Assembly: GCA_045588915.1 (NCBI GenBank)
Contig: JAZNFA010000003.1
Coordinates: 1-64,000, forward strand
Direction: 5' to 3'
Length of the DNA: 64,000 bases
From: RGIG8050 sp045588915
Lineage (GTDB): Bacteria > Bacillota > Clostridia > Christensenellales > UBA1242
Both the position numbers and the translations under genes were made by a program. Every line of letters starts with the position of its first letter. The stretch's first letter is position 1. Under the pieces are notes generated by a model that searched no databases, was not told the DNA's origin, and saw nothing but the letters and a program-made list of their open reading frames with translations. Shown here in pieces: positions 51,531 through 60,783 of the stretch.

Positions 51531-51621
51531 CAAGACTAACACACACACGGTAGATTGTCAACTATGCTTTTACTAAAAGAGTTGAAAAAATTCATTCTCC
51601 GTGCTAACTTATTGCATTAAG

Positions 51622-52155
51622 ATGAAAACATTTTTAGTTGTTGGTTTAGGCAATCCCGAAGGTAAATATTTTGAAACATGGCACAACTTAGGTTTTAAAG
51701 CTGCTGAACGTTTTGCTAATGGTTTAACCTTTACCAAAAAAGGTAACCAGCTTTTGACAAGCACACACGAAAAAGGCGACAAGGTTATTATTTTAAAACC
51801 ACTAACCTATATGAACCTATCTGGTCAAGCTGTGGTTGCTGTTTGTCGCAAGTTCAAAATTCCAGCAACCCAAGTAATTGTTTTTGTTGATGATATTTAC
51901 TTAGATATCGGTACAGTCCGTTTGAAAAAAAGTGGTGGCGCCGGTGGACATAACGGATTGAAGTCAATCAACGAACTTTTACAAGCAACAAACTACACGA
52001 AAATTAAAATCGGTGCTAAACCAACCACAGACATTAAAGGCAACACAGCTAATTATGTTTTATCTAAAATTCCCGACAGCGAACGCGCAACTATCGATAC
52101 TGCAATCGACCAAGCAGTCCAAATTGCTCACGATGTCATAGCAGGTGTGAAATGA
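51622..52155 (+). CDS. pth: Peptidyl-tRNA hydrolase
   Basis: Releases tRNA from prematurely ended peptidyl-tRNA. 177 residues from ATG 51622; an upstream GTG at 51601 lies before the -10. Motifs: FLVVGLGNPEGKYFETWHNLGF (Asn and His catalytic region, His about 19), KPLTYMNLSGQAV, and VDDIYLDIGTVRLKKSGGAGGHNGLKSI. TTGAAA (51582), 17 nt, TAACTT (51605) puts transcription about 5 nt before the ATG. Ends by overlapping mfd (ATGA). Confidence 0.97.
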   Translation: MKTFLVVGLGNPEGKYFETWHNLGFKAAERFANGLTFTKKGNQLLTSTHEKGDKVIILKPLTYMNLSGQAVVAVCRKFKIPATQVIVFVDDIYLDIGTVRLKKSGGAGGHNGLKSINELLQATNYTKIKIGAKPTTDIKGNTANYVLSKIPDSERATIDTAIDQAVQIAHDVIAGVK

Positions 52156-54326
52156 CCTTAACAGTTGGACAAACAATTTCAATGAACGAAGTTAAAGCTT
52201 CTTTAAAAGAGCACGAATTCTCTGTACACGGTGATATTATTGATGTCCATTTGCCTAACAATACCGAAATTGTGCGTATTATGTTTTTCGATGACACCAT
52301 TGAAGATTTACGCTTAATCGATGCAAATACTCGTGCCTTTATTAAAAAACTTCCACTAGTTAATCTCGGCACCGACCTTACTTTTTCCTTAGCACTTGAT
52401 ATTTTGAAACAAGTCTGCCCTGACCGTGATTGGTCCAAGGTTTCTGCACCAACTGCAATTTTACCCAATTACAACAGCGCTGTTTCACTTCTTGCCGATG
52501 AATTGGCAACCGTCAAAAATCAAACCGTCTTACTTTTTGTTGGCAACACAAAAACAGCAGAAAATTATTTACGCAACAAAAAGATTGATTTTATCATTAC
52601 TAAAAGCACAGCTTTCCCAAATTGTATCAATATTATTCCCAGCACTTTCCCATTATCTTGTCAAATTGATGATTTATTGATTTACAGTTTAACCGACAAT
52701 ACCCCTAGTAAAAATGCCGACACCAGTACCCTTCTTACCAAAACAAAACAAGAATTTATTATGCCTTTAGTTGGCGAATGTGTTGTCCACTCACTACACG
52801 GTATCGGTCGTTTTATGGGCATCAAGAAGCTTGACTTACTTGGTGACGGCAACCTGAATGATTATTTAGCTTTACAATATGATGGTGGCACAATGGTTTA
52901 CCTTGCTACCGATAAAACCGATGTTTTGTCAAATTACGTTGGTGAACCAACACGTTTACATAAAATAGGAGGGCAAGACTTCGCCAATGCGAAGCAACGG
53001 GTTCGGCGACGCCTGCAAGAACTCTCCTTCAAATTAAGTGACTTATACAAACAACGTGCCGGAATGAAACGTTTACCTTACGAAATACTCGACGACAATA
53101 ATCAAGCGTTTGCCGATAGTTTTCCATATAATCTCACTCCCGACCAAAATAAAGTAATGACCGACATCTACCACGATTTAACCAGTCCCAAACTAATGGA
53201 CCGTCTTGTCTGTGGCGATGTCGGATACGGTAAAACCGAAATTGCTTTCCGTACAGCTTTCAATGCTGTAATGAATGGTTACCAAGTGGTTATTCTTTGT
53301 CCAACTACAATTCTCGCAATGCAACATTACCAAAATGCCGTTGCACGTTTCCAACCTTTTGGGATTCGTGTCGCTGTTTACAATCGCTTCATCACACCCA
53401 AGCAACAAGCGCAAACGCTTGCCGATTTACGTGACGGCAAAGTCGATATTATCATCGGCACACATAAACTACTTTCATTGACAACATCAAACTTCCACCA
53501 TCTCGGTTTGTTAATCCTGGACGAAGAACAACGTTTTGGTGTCGAAGCTAAAGAAAAAATCAAAAAGTTAACACCAAACGTCGACGTTCTCACACTATCG
53601 GCAACCCCAATACCCCGTACCTTAAATATGTCACTTATGGGACTCCGTGATATTTCGGTGATTACTACACCACCCAAAGACCGTTTACCTGTCATCACTC
53701 GTGTTGCTGAATTTAGCTGGGATTTGCTTTGGAATGCAATTGACGCAGAACTAGCACGTAACGGACAAGTAATTGTCCTTTATAACACCGTTCGTGATAT
53801 GGACAAATTTGCCAACAAAATTGCAGTACGCTACCCCAACAAAGTTGCTTACGTCCACGGACAAATGCCAACATCACAAATTGAACGCACCATTACATCT
53901 GTTTACGAACACGAAATTGATATCATCGTTGCTTCCACAATTTTAGAAAATGGTATCGACTTAACCACAGCCAACACACTTTTCGTTGTCGGTGCTGATA
54001 AATTAGGTCTAGCCCAAATGCACCAATTACGTGGCCGTGTTGGTCGCAGTACGACACAAGCCTATGCTTATCTAACTTACCCGAAAGCCGAATATACGAC
54101 CGACAAAGCTATGGAACGTATCAATGCGATTAAAAACTTTTACTCAACTGGTGCTGGTTTCAATATTGCTATGCGCGACTTAGAAATACGTGGTTCAGGT
54201 GAAGTTCTCGGAGCCAATCAAAGTGGCCACATTGAAGAAATTGGTATCGAAGCCTTTGCACAAATTCTTTCAGAAATTGCTGCTGAAAATCGTCATCGCC
54301 AACAACTCAAACAACAAGATGAATAA
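52152..54326 (+). CDS. mfd: Truncated transcription-repair coupling factor Mfd
   Basis: 724 residues against about 1,150 in the family. The N-terminus is only a fragment of the UvrB-like module (HGDIIDVHLPNNTEIVRIMFFDD), so the UvrA-binding domain appears absent. The RNA-polymerase interaction domain is present (VHSLHGIGRFMGI, about 209-221). The translocase has GDVGYGKTE (about 355-363), DEEQ (about 456-459), TATP-type SATPIPRT (about 478) and GRVGRS near residue 634. It stops after the TRG region, so the C-terminal autoinhibitory domain also seems missing. It overlaps pth by 4 nt. Confidence 0.92.
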   Translation: MTLTVGQTISMNEVKASLKEHEFSVHGDIIDVHLPNNTEIVRIMFFDDTIEDLRLIDANTRAFIKKLPLVNLGTDLTFSLALDILKQVCPDRDWSKVSAPTAILPNYNSAVSLLADELATVKNQTVLLFVGNTKTAENYLRNKKIDFIITKSTAFPNCINIIPSTFPLSCQIDDLLIYSLTDNTPSKNADTSTLLTKTKQEFIMPLVGECVVHSLHGIGRFMGIKKLDLLGDGNLNDYLALQYDGGTMVYLATDKTDVLSNYVGEPTRLHKIGGQDFANAKQRVRRRLQELSFKLSDLYKQRAGMKRLPYEILDDNNQAFADSFPYNLTPDQNKVMTDIYHDLTSPKLMDRLVCGDVGYGKTEIAFRTAFNAVMNGYQVVILCPTTILAMQHYQNAVARFQPFGIRVAVYNRFITPKQQAQTLADLRDGKVDIIIGTHKLLSLTTSNFHHLGLLILDEEQRFGVEAKEKIKKLTPNVDVLTLSATPIPRTLNMSLMGLRDISVITTPPKDRLPVITRVAEFSWDLLWNAIDAELARNGQVIVLYNTVRDMDKFANKIAVRYPNKVAYVHGQMPTSQIERTITSVYEHEIDIIVASTILENGIDLTTANTLFVVGADKLGLAQMHQLRGRVGRSTTQAYAYLTYPKAEYTTDKAMERINAIKNFYSTGAGFNIAMRDLEIRGSGEVLGANQSGHIEEIGIEAFAQILSEIAAENRHRQQLKQQDE

Positions 54327-55667
54327 TTACTGACGAATAAATTCCAAAACGTAAGCGTCAATCGTATCACGGTCGGTTTTGACTTTCTCACTAATTGCAA
54401 CACCACCAACTACAAAGACTTCGTGGTTCAATGCTAACACCGGAGTGGTTGGACGCAAACGAGCTGGAATTTTTTTATCTGTCATATAAGCGTTTAATTT
54501 CTTAGTACCACCACCGATTTTTTCAAACATATCGCCATCCAAACGGAAACGCCATTTGGCTTTCTTTGGTAACTTATCGGCATCGATTACACACAAACCA
54601 CGTTGAATCGCCAATTTATAACTAATTGTCTTGGTTACCGAAACCGTACCAAAACCTTCAATCAAAGTTTTACCGACACGGAAACTATATTCCTTGAATT
54701 GTGGACGGTTTTCACTACGCACCAAACTAATGTATTCGTATTCCTTTACAGCATAAGAATTATGTGGCAATGAAACTTTTTCACCGTTCAAACCATCAGC
54801 ACTCAAAGCAATGATTGCCTTGATGTGTTTGATTTCAATATCAATACGCAAATCCAACAATTCCAAAGCGTGGTAAATCACACGAGTAATAATTGAAGAC
54901 GGCATATAGAAACGAGTCAACGGAATACGTACCACATTGCCATCACGTACAATTCCATTCATATCACATTGCTCTGTAATAAATTTATTATCACGTGCTG
55001 CAATCTTTGCAAATGAAGCCAAGTTTTCGGCTGCACCACGCCACTCACGTGTAATCTCTGGCATAATAATGTTGCGAATATAATTACGGCTGTACATATT
55101 GTCGTCGTTAGTTTCGTCTTCCACGTGTGGAATACTGTTACGATAATTGTAAGCAATAATGTCGCTTTTCTTTGTTTCCAAGAAAGGACGAATATAAAAG
55201 TCACGCACCGGCGCCATACCTGACGCACCCTCTAAGCTGCAACCACGAAATAAGTGCATTAACACAGTTTCGGCTTGGTCATTCAAATGATGTGCCAAAG
55301 CAAATTTGGTCAGTTTGTATTTCTTCATTGCTGCTTCAAAGCATTGATAACGTAATTCACGAGCTGCCACTTCCAAACCAACTTTATTTGCCGTTGAATA
55401 CTCTGGCGCATTCACCGAATATTTCGCAAAAGGAATATTATTTTCTTCGCAGTATTTTTTCACAAAACGTAAATCACGATTAGCCGCTTTGCGAATATTA
55501 TGGTTCACGTGAACAGCCAAAATTTCAAAATCTAATTGCTGCGACAAATTATTTAACAAAGTTAATAACGCCATACTATCTTCGCCACCAGAGACAGCAA
55601 TACCAACACGGTCCCCTGCGTCGATCATTTTATGATCTGTAATATATTGAATAACTGATGCTTCCAT
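54327..55667 (-). CDS. tilS: tRNA(Ile)-lysidine synthase TilS
   Basis: Modifies C34 of tRNA-Ile(CAU) to lysidine. The PP-loop ATPase motif SGGEDSMALL (about 27-36) identifies the N-terminal domain; the C-terminal TilS domain includes LPKKAKWRFRLDGDMFEKIGG. Start ATG 55667 (446 residues); the in-frame start at 55703 lies inside the promoter. It is divergent from rpmG, and its probable TTGATT-17-TAATAT promoter ends 7 nt before ATG. Convergent with mfd, with stop codons abutting and no terminator. Confidence 0.93.
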   Translation of the reverse strand: MEASVIQYITDHKMIDAGDRVGIAVSGGEDSMALLTLLNNLSQQLDFEILAVHVNHNIRKAANRDLRFVKKYCEENNIPFAKYSVNAPEYSTANKVGLEVAARELRYQCFEAAMKKYKLTKFALAHHLNDQAETVLMHLFRGCSLEGASGMAPVRDFYIRPFLETKKSDIIAYNYRNSIPHVEDETNDDNMYSRNYIRNIIMPEITREWRGAAENLASFAKIAARDNKFITEQCDMNGIVRDGNVVRIPLTRFYMPSSIITRVIYHALELLDLRIDIEIKHIKAIIALSADGLNGEKVSLPHNSYAVKEYEYISLVRSENRPQFKEYSFRVGKTLIEGFGTVSVTKTISYKLAIQRGLCVIDADKLPKKAKWRFRLDGDMFEKIGGGTKKLNAYMTDKKIPARLRPTTPVLALNHEVFVVGGVAISEKVKTDRDTIDAYVLEFIRQ

Positions 55668-55692
55668 TAACTCTATATTAACATATATGTGC

Positions 55693-55721
55693 TTGACAAT
55701 CAAGAGCCTTGGTTATATTAT
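55693..55721 (+). promoter_or_regulatory. Promoter of rpmG-secE-nusG
   Basis: TTGACA (55693-55698), 17 nt, TATTAT (55716-55721). The region overlaps the divergent tilS promoter. A second TATAAT lies at 55723-55728. The leader to rpmG is about 50 nt with AAGGAGAGGAG. Confidence 0.75.
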
Positions 55722-55779
55722 ATATAATAAATAAAGACATCCGCGAAAGGGGTCTTTTTTTTAAGGAGAGGAGAAAATT

Positions 55780-55947
55780 ATGGCAAACAAAAAAGGTAAT
55801 CGCGTTCCAATGGTATTGGTTTGCACCGAATGCAACCAACGTAATTACGACACGGAAAAAAACAAGAAGAATGATCCAGAACGTAAAACGTTAACCAAAT
55901 ATTGCCGCTTCTGCCGCAAGCACACGGAACACAAAGAAAGCAAATAA
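55780..55947 (+). CDS. rpmG: 50S ribosomal protein L33
   Basis: 55 residues. The zinc-binding form with CTEC (about 15-18) and CRFC (about 42-45). The sequence NYDTEKNKKNDPERKTLTKYC is typical of L33. Shine-Dalgarno GGAGAGGAG upstream. The first gene of the rpmG-secE-nusG operon; it is too short for most ORF calling, and the frame overlapping it is not real. Confidence 0.95.
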   Translation: MANKKGNRVPMVLVCTECNQRNYDTEKNKKNDPERKTLTKYCRFCRKHTEHKESK

Positions 55948-55956
55948 GGAGGCTGC

Positions 55957-56448
55957 ATGGGTTCAAAATCAAAGCGCAGACATGCACAAAAGCAATACAA
56001 CAGGGCACAAAACAAAGCCCCTATTCCGTCTGCTAATACTGCAGTAGAAAATGATACTGCATTAGTTTCAACGGAATCAATGTCAGTTATTATGACACCA
56101 AAAGAATTGCGCAAAGCCGAAAAAGAACGCGCAAAACAAGCTAAACGCTTACAAAAAGAACAAGCCAAAGCTAACGCCGAAAAAAACAAAGAAAAGAAAG
56201 AGAAAAAAGAAAAGAAACCATTTTTCTTGGTACGTTTCTTTAAATGGATGGCACGTGGTATTGTAAGTATTTTTAGCGAACTCAAAAAAGTTCACTGGCC
56301 AACCTTCAAACAAGTAATGAAATCAACAGGTATCGTCTTAGGAATAGTTATCATCTTTGGTATCATCTTACTTGGTATGTGGATTTTATTCGGCTTACTA
56401 CACTACTTGTTAGTCAATGGTAGTCTCTCAGATTGGAAGGTCTTTTAA
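55957..56448 (+). CDS. secE: Preprotein translocase subunit SecE with long N-terminal extension
   Basis: 163 residues. The C-terminal 60 (about 100-160) is the SecE domain: ELKKVHWPTFKQVMKSTGIVLGIVIIFGIILLGMWILFGLL, with the amphipathic start and one transmembrane helix. About 100 residues of Lys/Glu/Ala-rich coiled sequence (KELRKAEKERAKQAKRLQKE...) precede it, longer than the usual 60-70-residue Bacillota SecE. It is 9 nt after rpmG with AAGGAGG. Confidence 0.9.
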   Translation: MGSKSKRRHAQKQYNRAQNKAPIPSANTAVENDTALVSTESMSVIMTPKELRKAEKERAKQAKRLQKEQAKANAEKNKEKKEKKEKKPFFLVRFFKWMARGIVSIFSELKKVHWPTFKQVMKSTGIVLGIVIIFGIILLGMWILFGLLHYLLVNGSLSDWKVF

Positions 56449-56457
56449 GGAGGATTT

Positions 56458-57081
56458 ATGGAAGAGAACACAAATATTACAGACAACAAAATCGCCCAAG
56501 AATTGGCAAATGATATGCCACCTGAATTGAAAGTTGCTGGTAATCAACGTCGTGACAGTGAAGCTCGTTGGTACGTTTTACACACATTCAATGGTTACGA
56601 AGCTGTCGCAGAAGATAACTTAAAAAAAGTTATTGAAAAATATCATTTGGAAGACCGTGTTTTGGAAATTTATATTCCAACAGAAGATACGATGACCGAA
56701 AAGAAAGACGGCACAAAGGTAATTAAGAGTCAACACAGTATGCCAACTTACATCTTCGTTAAAATGATTTACGGCGATGATATTTGGCACACCATTACCC
56801 GTACTCGTGGTATTACTGGTTTCGTTGGTCCAAAAGGACGCCCATTACCATTGTCAAATGCCGATGTAATGAAAATGCGTTTGGAACGTAAAATTAACGC
56901 CAAAGTTTCATTCGAAGTTGATGATGTTGTTACCATTATTGACGGCCCATTGATGGGACAAACAGCAAAGATTACTAACGTTGACGCAGCCAACCACAAA
57001 ATCACTGTTATGGTAAATATGTTTGGTCGCAGCAACAAAGTTGAATTACACACCAGTCAAATCAAAGCATTGGAAAACTAA
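56458..57081 (+). CDS. nusG: Transcription termination/antitermination protein NusG
   Basis: 207 residues. NGN domain RWYVLHTFNGYEAVAEDNLKKVIEKYHLEDRV and GYIF-like TYIFVKM, followed by the KOW domain (VTIIDGPLMGQTAKITNVD...). It starts 9 nt after secE with AAGGAGG. rplK does not follow; the operon ends in a bidirectional terminator at 57.1 kb. Confidence 0.97.
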   Translation: MEENTNITDNKIAQELANDMPPELKVAGNQRRDSEARWYVLHTFNGYEAVAEDNLKKVIEKYHLEDRVLEIYIPTEDTMTEKKDGTKVIKSQHSMPTYIFVKMIYGDDIWHTITRTRGITGFVGPKGRPLPLSNADVMKMRLERKINAKVSFEVDDVVTIIDGPLMGQTAKITNVDAANHKITVMVNMFGRSNKVELHTSQIKALEN

Positions 57082-57095
57082 TCTTCGCAACAACA

Positions 57096-57126
57096 AAAAA
57101 GAGTATCCAACCGGGTACTCTTTTTT
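57096..57126. terminator. Bidirectional terminator between nusG and clpX
   Basis: GAGTATCC/GGGTACTC (8 pairs, one T-G) with loop AACC, A-run before and T-run after. Confidence 0.9.
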
Positions 57127-57144
57127 AATGCCTATTTTTTTTGC

Positions 57145-58482
57145 TTACGCCGAAGCCAAAGGTTTGGATGCTGTTTTTGCTTTACTTTGATTAGCTTTCT
57201 TTTCAGTGTTTTTTTCTGTTGCATTCTCTGTTACAGTTTTTTCAGCGTGTAGGATTTTTGGTTTTGTTACTTTGTTAATTACATCAGCATTGATAATAAT
57301 TTTATCAATCGTTTTATCGGCTGGCGTTTGATACATTACGTCCAATAATGCATCTTCCAAAATTGTACGCAATCCACGTGCACCCGTTTTTAATTCCAAA
57401 GCTAAATCAGCCACACGTTCAATTGCATCTTTGGTGATTTCTAATTTTACATTATCCAAAGAAAACATTTTCACAAATTGTTTAATTAACGCATTTTTGG
57501 GTTGCGTCATAATTTTGATTAACGCTTCACGGTCTAAAGCTTCCAAACCAACAACGACCGGCACACGCCCAACAAACTCAGGAATGATACCGAACTTTAC
57601 CAAATCAACTGGACTAACTTTTTTTACGTCAGTTAAAGCTGCCGATTCGTCCGTATTGTTTTTTAACTCAGCTCCAAAACCTAAACCCGAACCATTCAAA
57701 CGAGCCGAAACAATTTTTTCCAAACCGACAAAAGCACCACCGACAATGAATAAAATATTTGAAGTATCAATTTGAATACATTCTTGACTTGGATGTTTAC
57801 GTCCACCCTGTGGTGGCACGTTCGCAACTGTACCTTCAATAATTTTTAATAACGATTGTTGTACACCCTCGCCCGACACGTCTCTTGTAATACTACGGTT
57901 TTCACCCTTCTTCGCAATCTTATCAATTTCGTCAACATAAACAATTCCACGTTGCGCTTTTTCAACATCATAATCACAATTTTGCAACAACTTTAACAAA
58001 ATATTCTCGACATCTTCACCAACATAACCAGCTTCGGTTAATGTCGTCGCATCAGCAATTGCAAATGGAACATCCAAAATACGTGCCAAATTCTTCGCCA
58101 GTAAAGTTTTTCCCGAACCGGTCGGTCCAATCATTAAAATGTTACTTTTTTCTAATTCAACATCGTCAGGTTTACGGTCTTTCTTTTTACTGTGTTTTAA
58201 ATATTGATTGTAATTAATTCTTTTGTAGTGATTATATACAGCAACAGATAAAGTTTTTTTTGCTTCATCTTGTCCGATAATATATTCATCTAATTTTGCC
58301 TTAATCACAGCCGGTGGCAACAAAACTAAATCTTCCGGAGTTGTATGTTCACGATGTGCCAAAAGAACATCAGCACAAGCTTCAATACAATATTCACAGA
58401 TATAAGCCGACCCTGTCGGACTACCAATGATTTTTTTAACTTCGCGGCTACTACGGCCACAAAAACTACATAAAGTGTTCAT
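57145..58482 (-). CDS. clpX: ATP-dependent unfoldase ClpX
   Basis: AAA+ ATPase that feeds substrates to ClpP. 445 residues from the ATG at 58482 with GGGAGG upstream; an in-frame start 21 nt earlier gives a non-family N-terminus. Zinc ligands CSFC (about 5-8) and CEYC (about 29-32), Walker A GPTGSGKT (about 115-122), Walker B VYVDEIDKIA (about 178), IGF-loop for ClpP binding is not clearly seen in this region. The Lys/Glu/Thr-rich C-terminal 35 residues are an extension. Downstream of clpP in the tig-clpP-clpX order. Confidence 0.97.
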   Translation of the reverse strand: MNTLCSFCGRSSREVKKIIGSPTGSAYICEYCIEACADVLLAHREHTTPEDLVLLPPAVIKAKLDEYIIGQDEAKKTLSVAVYNHYKRINYNQYLKHSKKKDRKPDDVELEKSNILMIGPTGSGKTLLAKNLARILDVPFAIADATTLTEAGYVGEDVENILLKLLQNCDYDVEKAQRGIVYVDEIDKIAKKGENRSITRDVSGEGVQQSLLKIIEGTVANVPPQGGRKHPSQECIQIDTSNILFIVGGAFVGLEKIVSARLNGSGLGFGAELKNNTDESAALTDVKKVSPVDLVKFGIIPEFVGRVPVVVGLEALDREALIKIMTQPKNALIKQFVKMFSLDNVKLEITKDAIERVADLALELKTGARGLRTILEDALLDVMYQTPADKTIDKIIINADVINKVTKPKILHAEKTVTENATEKNTEKKANQSKAKTASKPLASA

Positions 58483-58543
58483 CACACCTCCCTTTGAAAA
58501 CAATGTTAATAGTTAGTTTCCCAAAGCACGTTAGGTTTATACC

Positions 58544-59125
58544 TCAACCACGCTTTGTGAATACTTGGTCAACTAACCCATATTCTTTTGCTTCGTTTGC
58601 TGACATATAGTGATCACGTTCACAATCAGCCATTACTTGTTCTTGTGATTTACCACAATTCTCAGCCAAGATTTTTGTTAAACGTTTTTTCAAACGCAAG
58701 ATATGCTCAGCTTGAATTTGAATATCGGTCGCTTGACCTTGTGCCCCACCCAACGGCTGGTGAATCATAATTTCACTATTTGCCAAAGCATAACGTTTTC
58801 CCTTTGCGCCAGCTGACAATAAGAATGCACCCATTGAAGCAGCCATACCAACACAAATTGTAGAAACATCGCACTTGATGTATTGCATTGTATCATAGAT
58901 CGCAAAACCATCAGTAACAGAACCCCCTGGACTGTTGATATACAAAGAAATGTCTTTATTTGGATCTTTTGCTTCCAAATAAATCAACTGCGCTACAACT
59001 AAATTCGCTGACTGCGCATTTACTTCGCCGTTCAAAAACACAATGCGGTCTTCCAACAAACGACTGTAAATATCATAACTTCTTTCACCGTTTGCTGTTT
59101 GATCGACCACCATTGGAACTAACAT
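58544..59125 (-). CDS. clpP: ATP-dependent Clp protease, proteolytic subunit
   Basis: Serine protease subunit of ClpXP. 193 residues. The catalytic Ser is in VGMAASMGAFLLSAG (about 92-106), the His in MIHQPLGGAQGQ (about 120), and the Asp at about 171. The start has GGGGAGGAAC upstream. It overlaps the end of tig by 7 nt. Confidence 0.97.
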   Translation of the reverse strand: MLVPMVVDQTANGERSYDIYSRLLEDRIVFLNGEVNAQSANLVVAQLIYLEAKDPNKDISLYINSPGGSVTDGFAIYDTMQYIKCDVSTICVGMAASMGAFLLSAGAKGKRYALANSEIMIHQPLGGAQGQATDIQIQAEHILRLKKRLTKILAENCGKSQEQVMADCERDHYMSANEAKEYGLVDQVFTKRG

Positions 59126-60285
59126 ATTTTGTTCCTCCCCTTTAAGAATATGGTCAAATTATTGAATTGTTTTTGTCGGTCTTTGTCGGACAATTGTTCT
59201 TTTTCGACGATTGCATCCATAACTAAACGCATCTTTACTTGTTTAGCAGCAATTTGATGTTGTTCATCGTGAATTTTTTCAACTGTTGTTCCCATAAATT
59301 GAGCATACATTTCCAAGCTTGCACCTTGTGCAGCCAGTTTGTGTTCCATATCGTGAATCATTGCGTGAGCATAGTCGTGAATCATTTTGTCAGGAATTTC
59401 CACTTTTGCATTGTCCATAATTGCTTCGAACAATTTTTCTTCATCAGCATATTCTGCTTGCTTAGTTGCTTGTTCGGTTAATTTTTTCAAAATGTCTGCT
59501 TTAAAATCTTTCATATTGTCGAATTCAGAAACTTCTTTCGCAAATTCATCATCCAAAGCAGGCATTTGTTTTTGCATAATATTGTGCAAAGTAACTTCAA
59601 ATTTTGCTTTCGCATTTTTTAAATCTTCAACGTGATAAGTTGCAGGGAAAGTTACGTTAACGTCACGGCTTTCACCCATTTTCATCCCAACTAATTGGTC
59701 TTCGAAATTATCAATGAAACTGTGGCTACCAATTTCTAATTCGTAATTTTGTGCTGTGCCACCTTCAAAGTATTTACCATCTACACTACCTTTAAAATCA
59801 ATGACAGCAATATCGCCATTTTCAACTGCGTGGTCCTTATCAGCCGCGACTTGCTTTGCACGTGTTTCTTGTAAGCGACTTAAATAAGCATCAACATCTT
59901 TGTCACCAACTTTAACTTCAGTTTTCTTAATTTCCAAGCCGGTATATTGACCCAAAGTAACTTCTGGTTCAATATCGCATTGAGCTGTTAATTTAACGCC
60001 ACCATCAGCCGTAAAATCAAAATCCAAACGTGGATAGTCAATCAATTTTAATTCATCGCCAAAATTTGCCGCGAATAAATCTTGTACAGCATCTTCAAGG
60101 AAGATACCTGCGCCATATTGTTGTTCCACCATTTTTCGTGGAGCTTTTCCCGCACGGAAACCAGCTACCTTATATTTACTTGCATTTTTCTTGTAAGCGT
60201 TTTCAATTGCCGCTTCCCATTCTTCTTTGTTGAAAGTCATTTCGACTGTTGCTTGATTTTTTTGTTTTGTAATTTTTTTGTCCAT
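59119..60285 (-). CDS. tig: Trigger factor
   Basis: Ribosome-bound chaperone and peptidyl-prolyl isomerase. 388 residues, shorter than the usual 430. The N-terminal signature GFRAGKAPRKMVEQQYG (about 43-59) is the ribosome-binding loop. The FKBP-like middle has VIDFKGSVDGKYFEGG, and the C-terminal chaperone arm is helical. The promoter TTGCTA (60317-60322), 18 nt, TATAAT (60293-60298) ends 7 nt before ATG, so it is probably leaderless. First gene of tig-clpP-clpX. Confidence 0.96.
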   Translation of the reverse strand: MDKKITKQKNQATVEMTFNKEEWEAAIENAYKKNASKYKVAGFRAGKAPRKMVEQQYGAGIFLEDAVQDLFAANFGDELKLIDYPRLDFDFTADGGVKLTAQCDIEPEVTLGQYTGLEIKKTEVKVGDKDVDAYLSRLQETRAKQVAADKDHAVENGDIAVIDFKGSVDGKYFEGGTAQNYELEIGSHSFIDNFEDQLVGMKMGESRDVNVTFPATYHVEDLKNAKAKFEVTLHNIMQKQMPALDDEFAKEVSEFDNMKDFKADILKKLTEQATKQAEYADEEKLFEAIMDNAKVEIPDKMIHDYAHAMIHDMEHKLAAQGASLEMYAQFMGTTVEKIHDEQHQIAAKQVKMRLVMDAIVEKEQLSDKDRQKQFNNLTIFLKGRNKIC

Positions 60286-60304
60286 AAGGATTATTATACC
60301 TTAT

Positions 60305-60781
60305 TTACACGGTCAATAGCAAGGAAAACAACGCAATCATTAAACCAACTTTAAATAAAATGGTAAAAACGAACCCCCATTTCCGACGACGTAAGTAACG
60401 ATTTTCTTCGTCAGTAAAAGTCGCCGTCATTTCAACCATCTCACCGGCAGCTTGTTTGTCATAAACTTCTTTCAAGTGTTGATACTGGATTTCACGTATT
60501 CTTTCTAAAAAATAAACACGTGATTGCATACTGTCCCATAAAGTGCCTGCACCAACGACAAGCAAACTCAACATACCCAGATAACGCAATATGATTAAAA
60601 TCTCTTGAATAAAAAAAACATCTAAATTATCACCAGCAGAGATTAACATCAACCTTAATACTAAATAAATTATCGAAATCAATGTGATAAAAACAAGTCC
60701 AAAAAAGAAAATTTTACGACCAGTATTAGCCGTAAAATAATCTTTTACTTTGGTAAATGCATTTTGGAAAAATTGCTTCAT
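60305..60781 (-). CDS. Hypothetical membrane protein
   Basis: 158 residues with three or four hydrophobic segments (about 25-50, 65-85, 138-158) and a charged middle (YLERIREIQYQHLKEVYDKQ). No family was recognised. It lies 2 nt downstream of the preceding small membrane gene, and its end overlaps the tig promoter region. The pair probably forms a co-transcribed tail of the rnj-lspA-rluD run. Confidence 0.65.
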   Translation of the reverse strand: MKQFFQNAFTKVKDYFTANTGRKIFFFGLVFITLISIIYLVLRLMLISAGDNLDVFFIQEILIILRYLGMLSLLVVGAGTLWDSMQSRVYFLERIREIQYQHLKEVYDKQAAGEMVEMTATFTDEENRYLRRRKWGFVFTILFKVGLMIALFSLLLTV

Positions 60782-60783
60782 TT

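Noticed and set aside
55709..55894. A 61-codon frame overlapping rpmG
   Set aside because: The overlapping frame from 55780 encodes L33 with zinc ligands and a strong Shine-Dalgarno.
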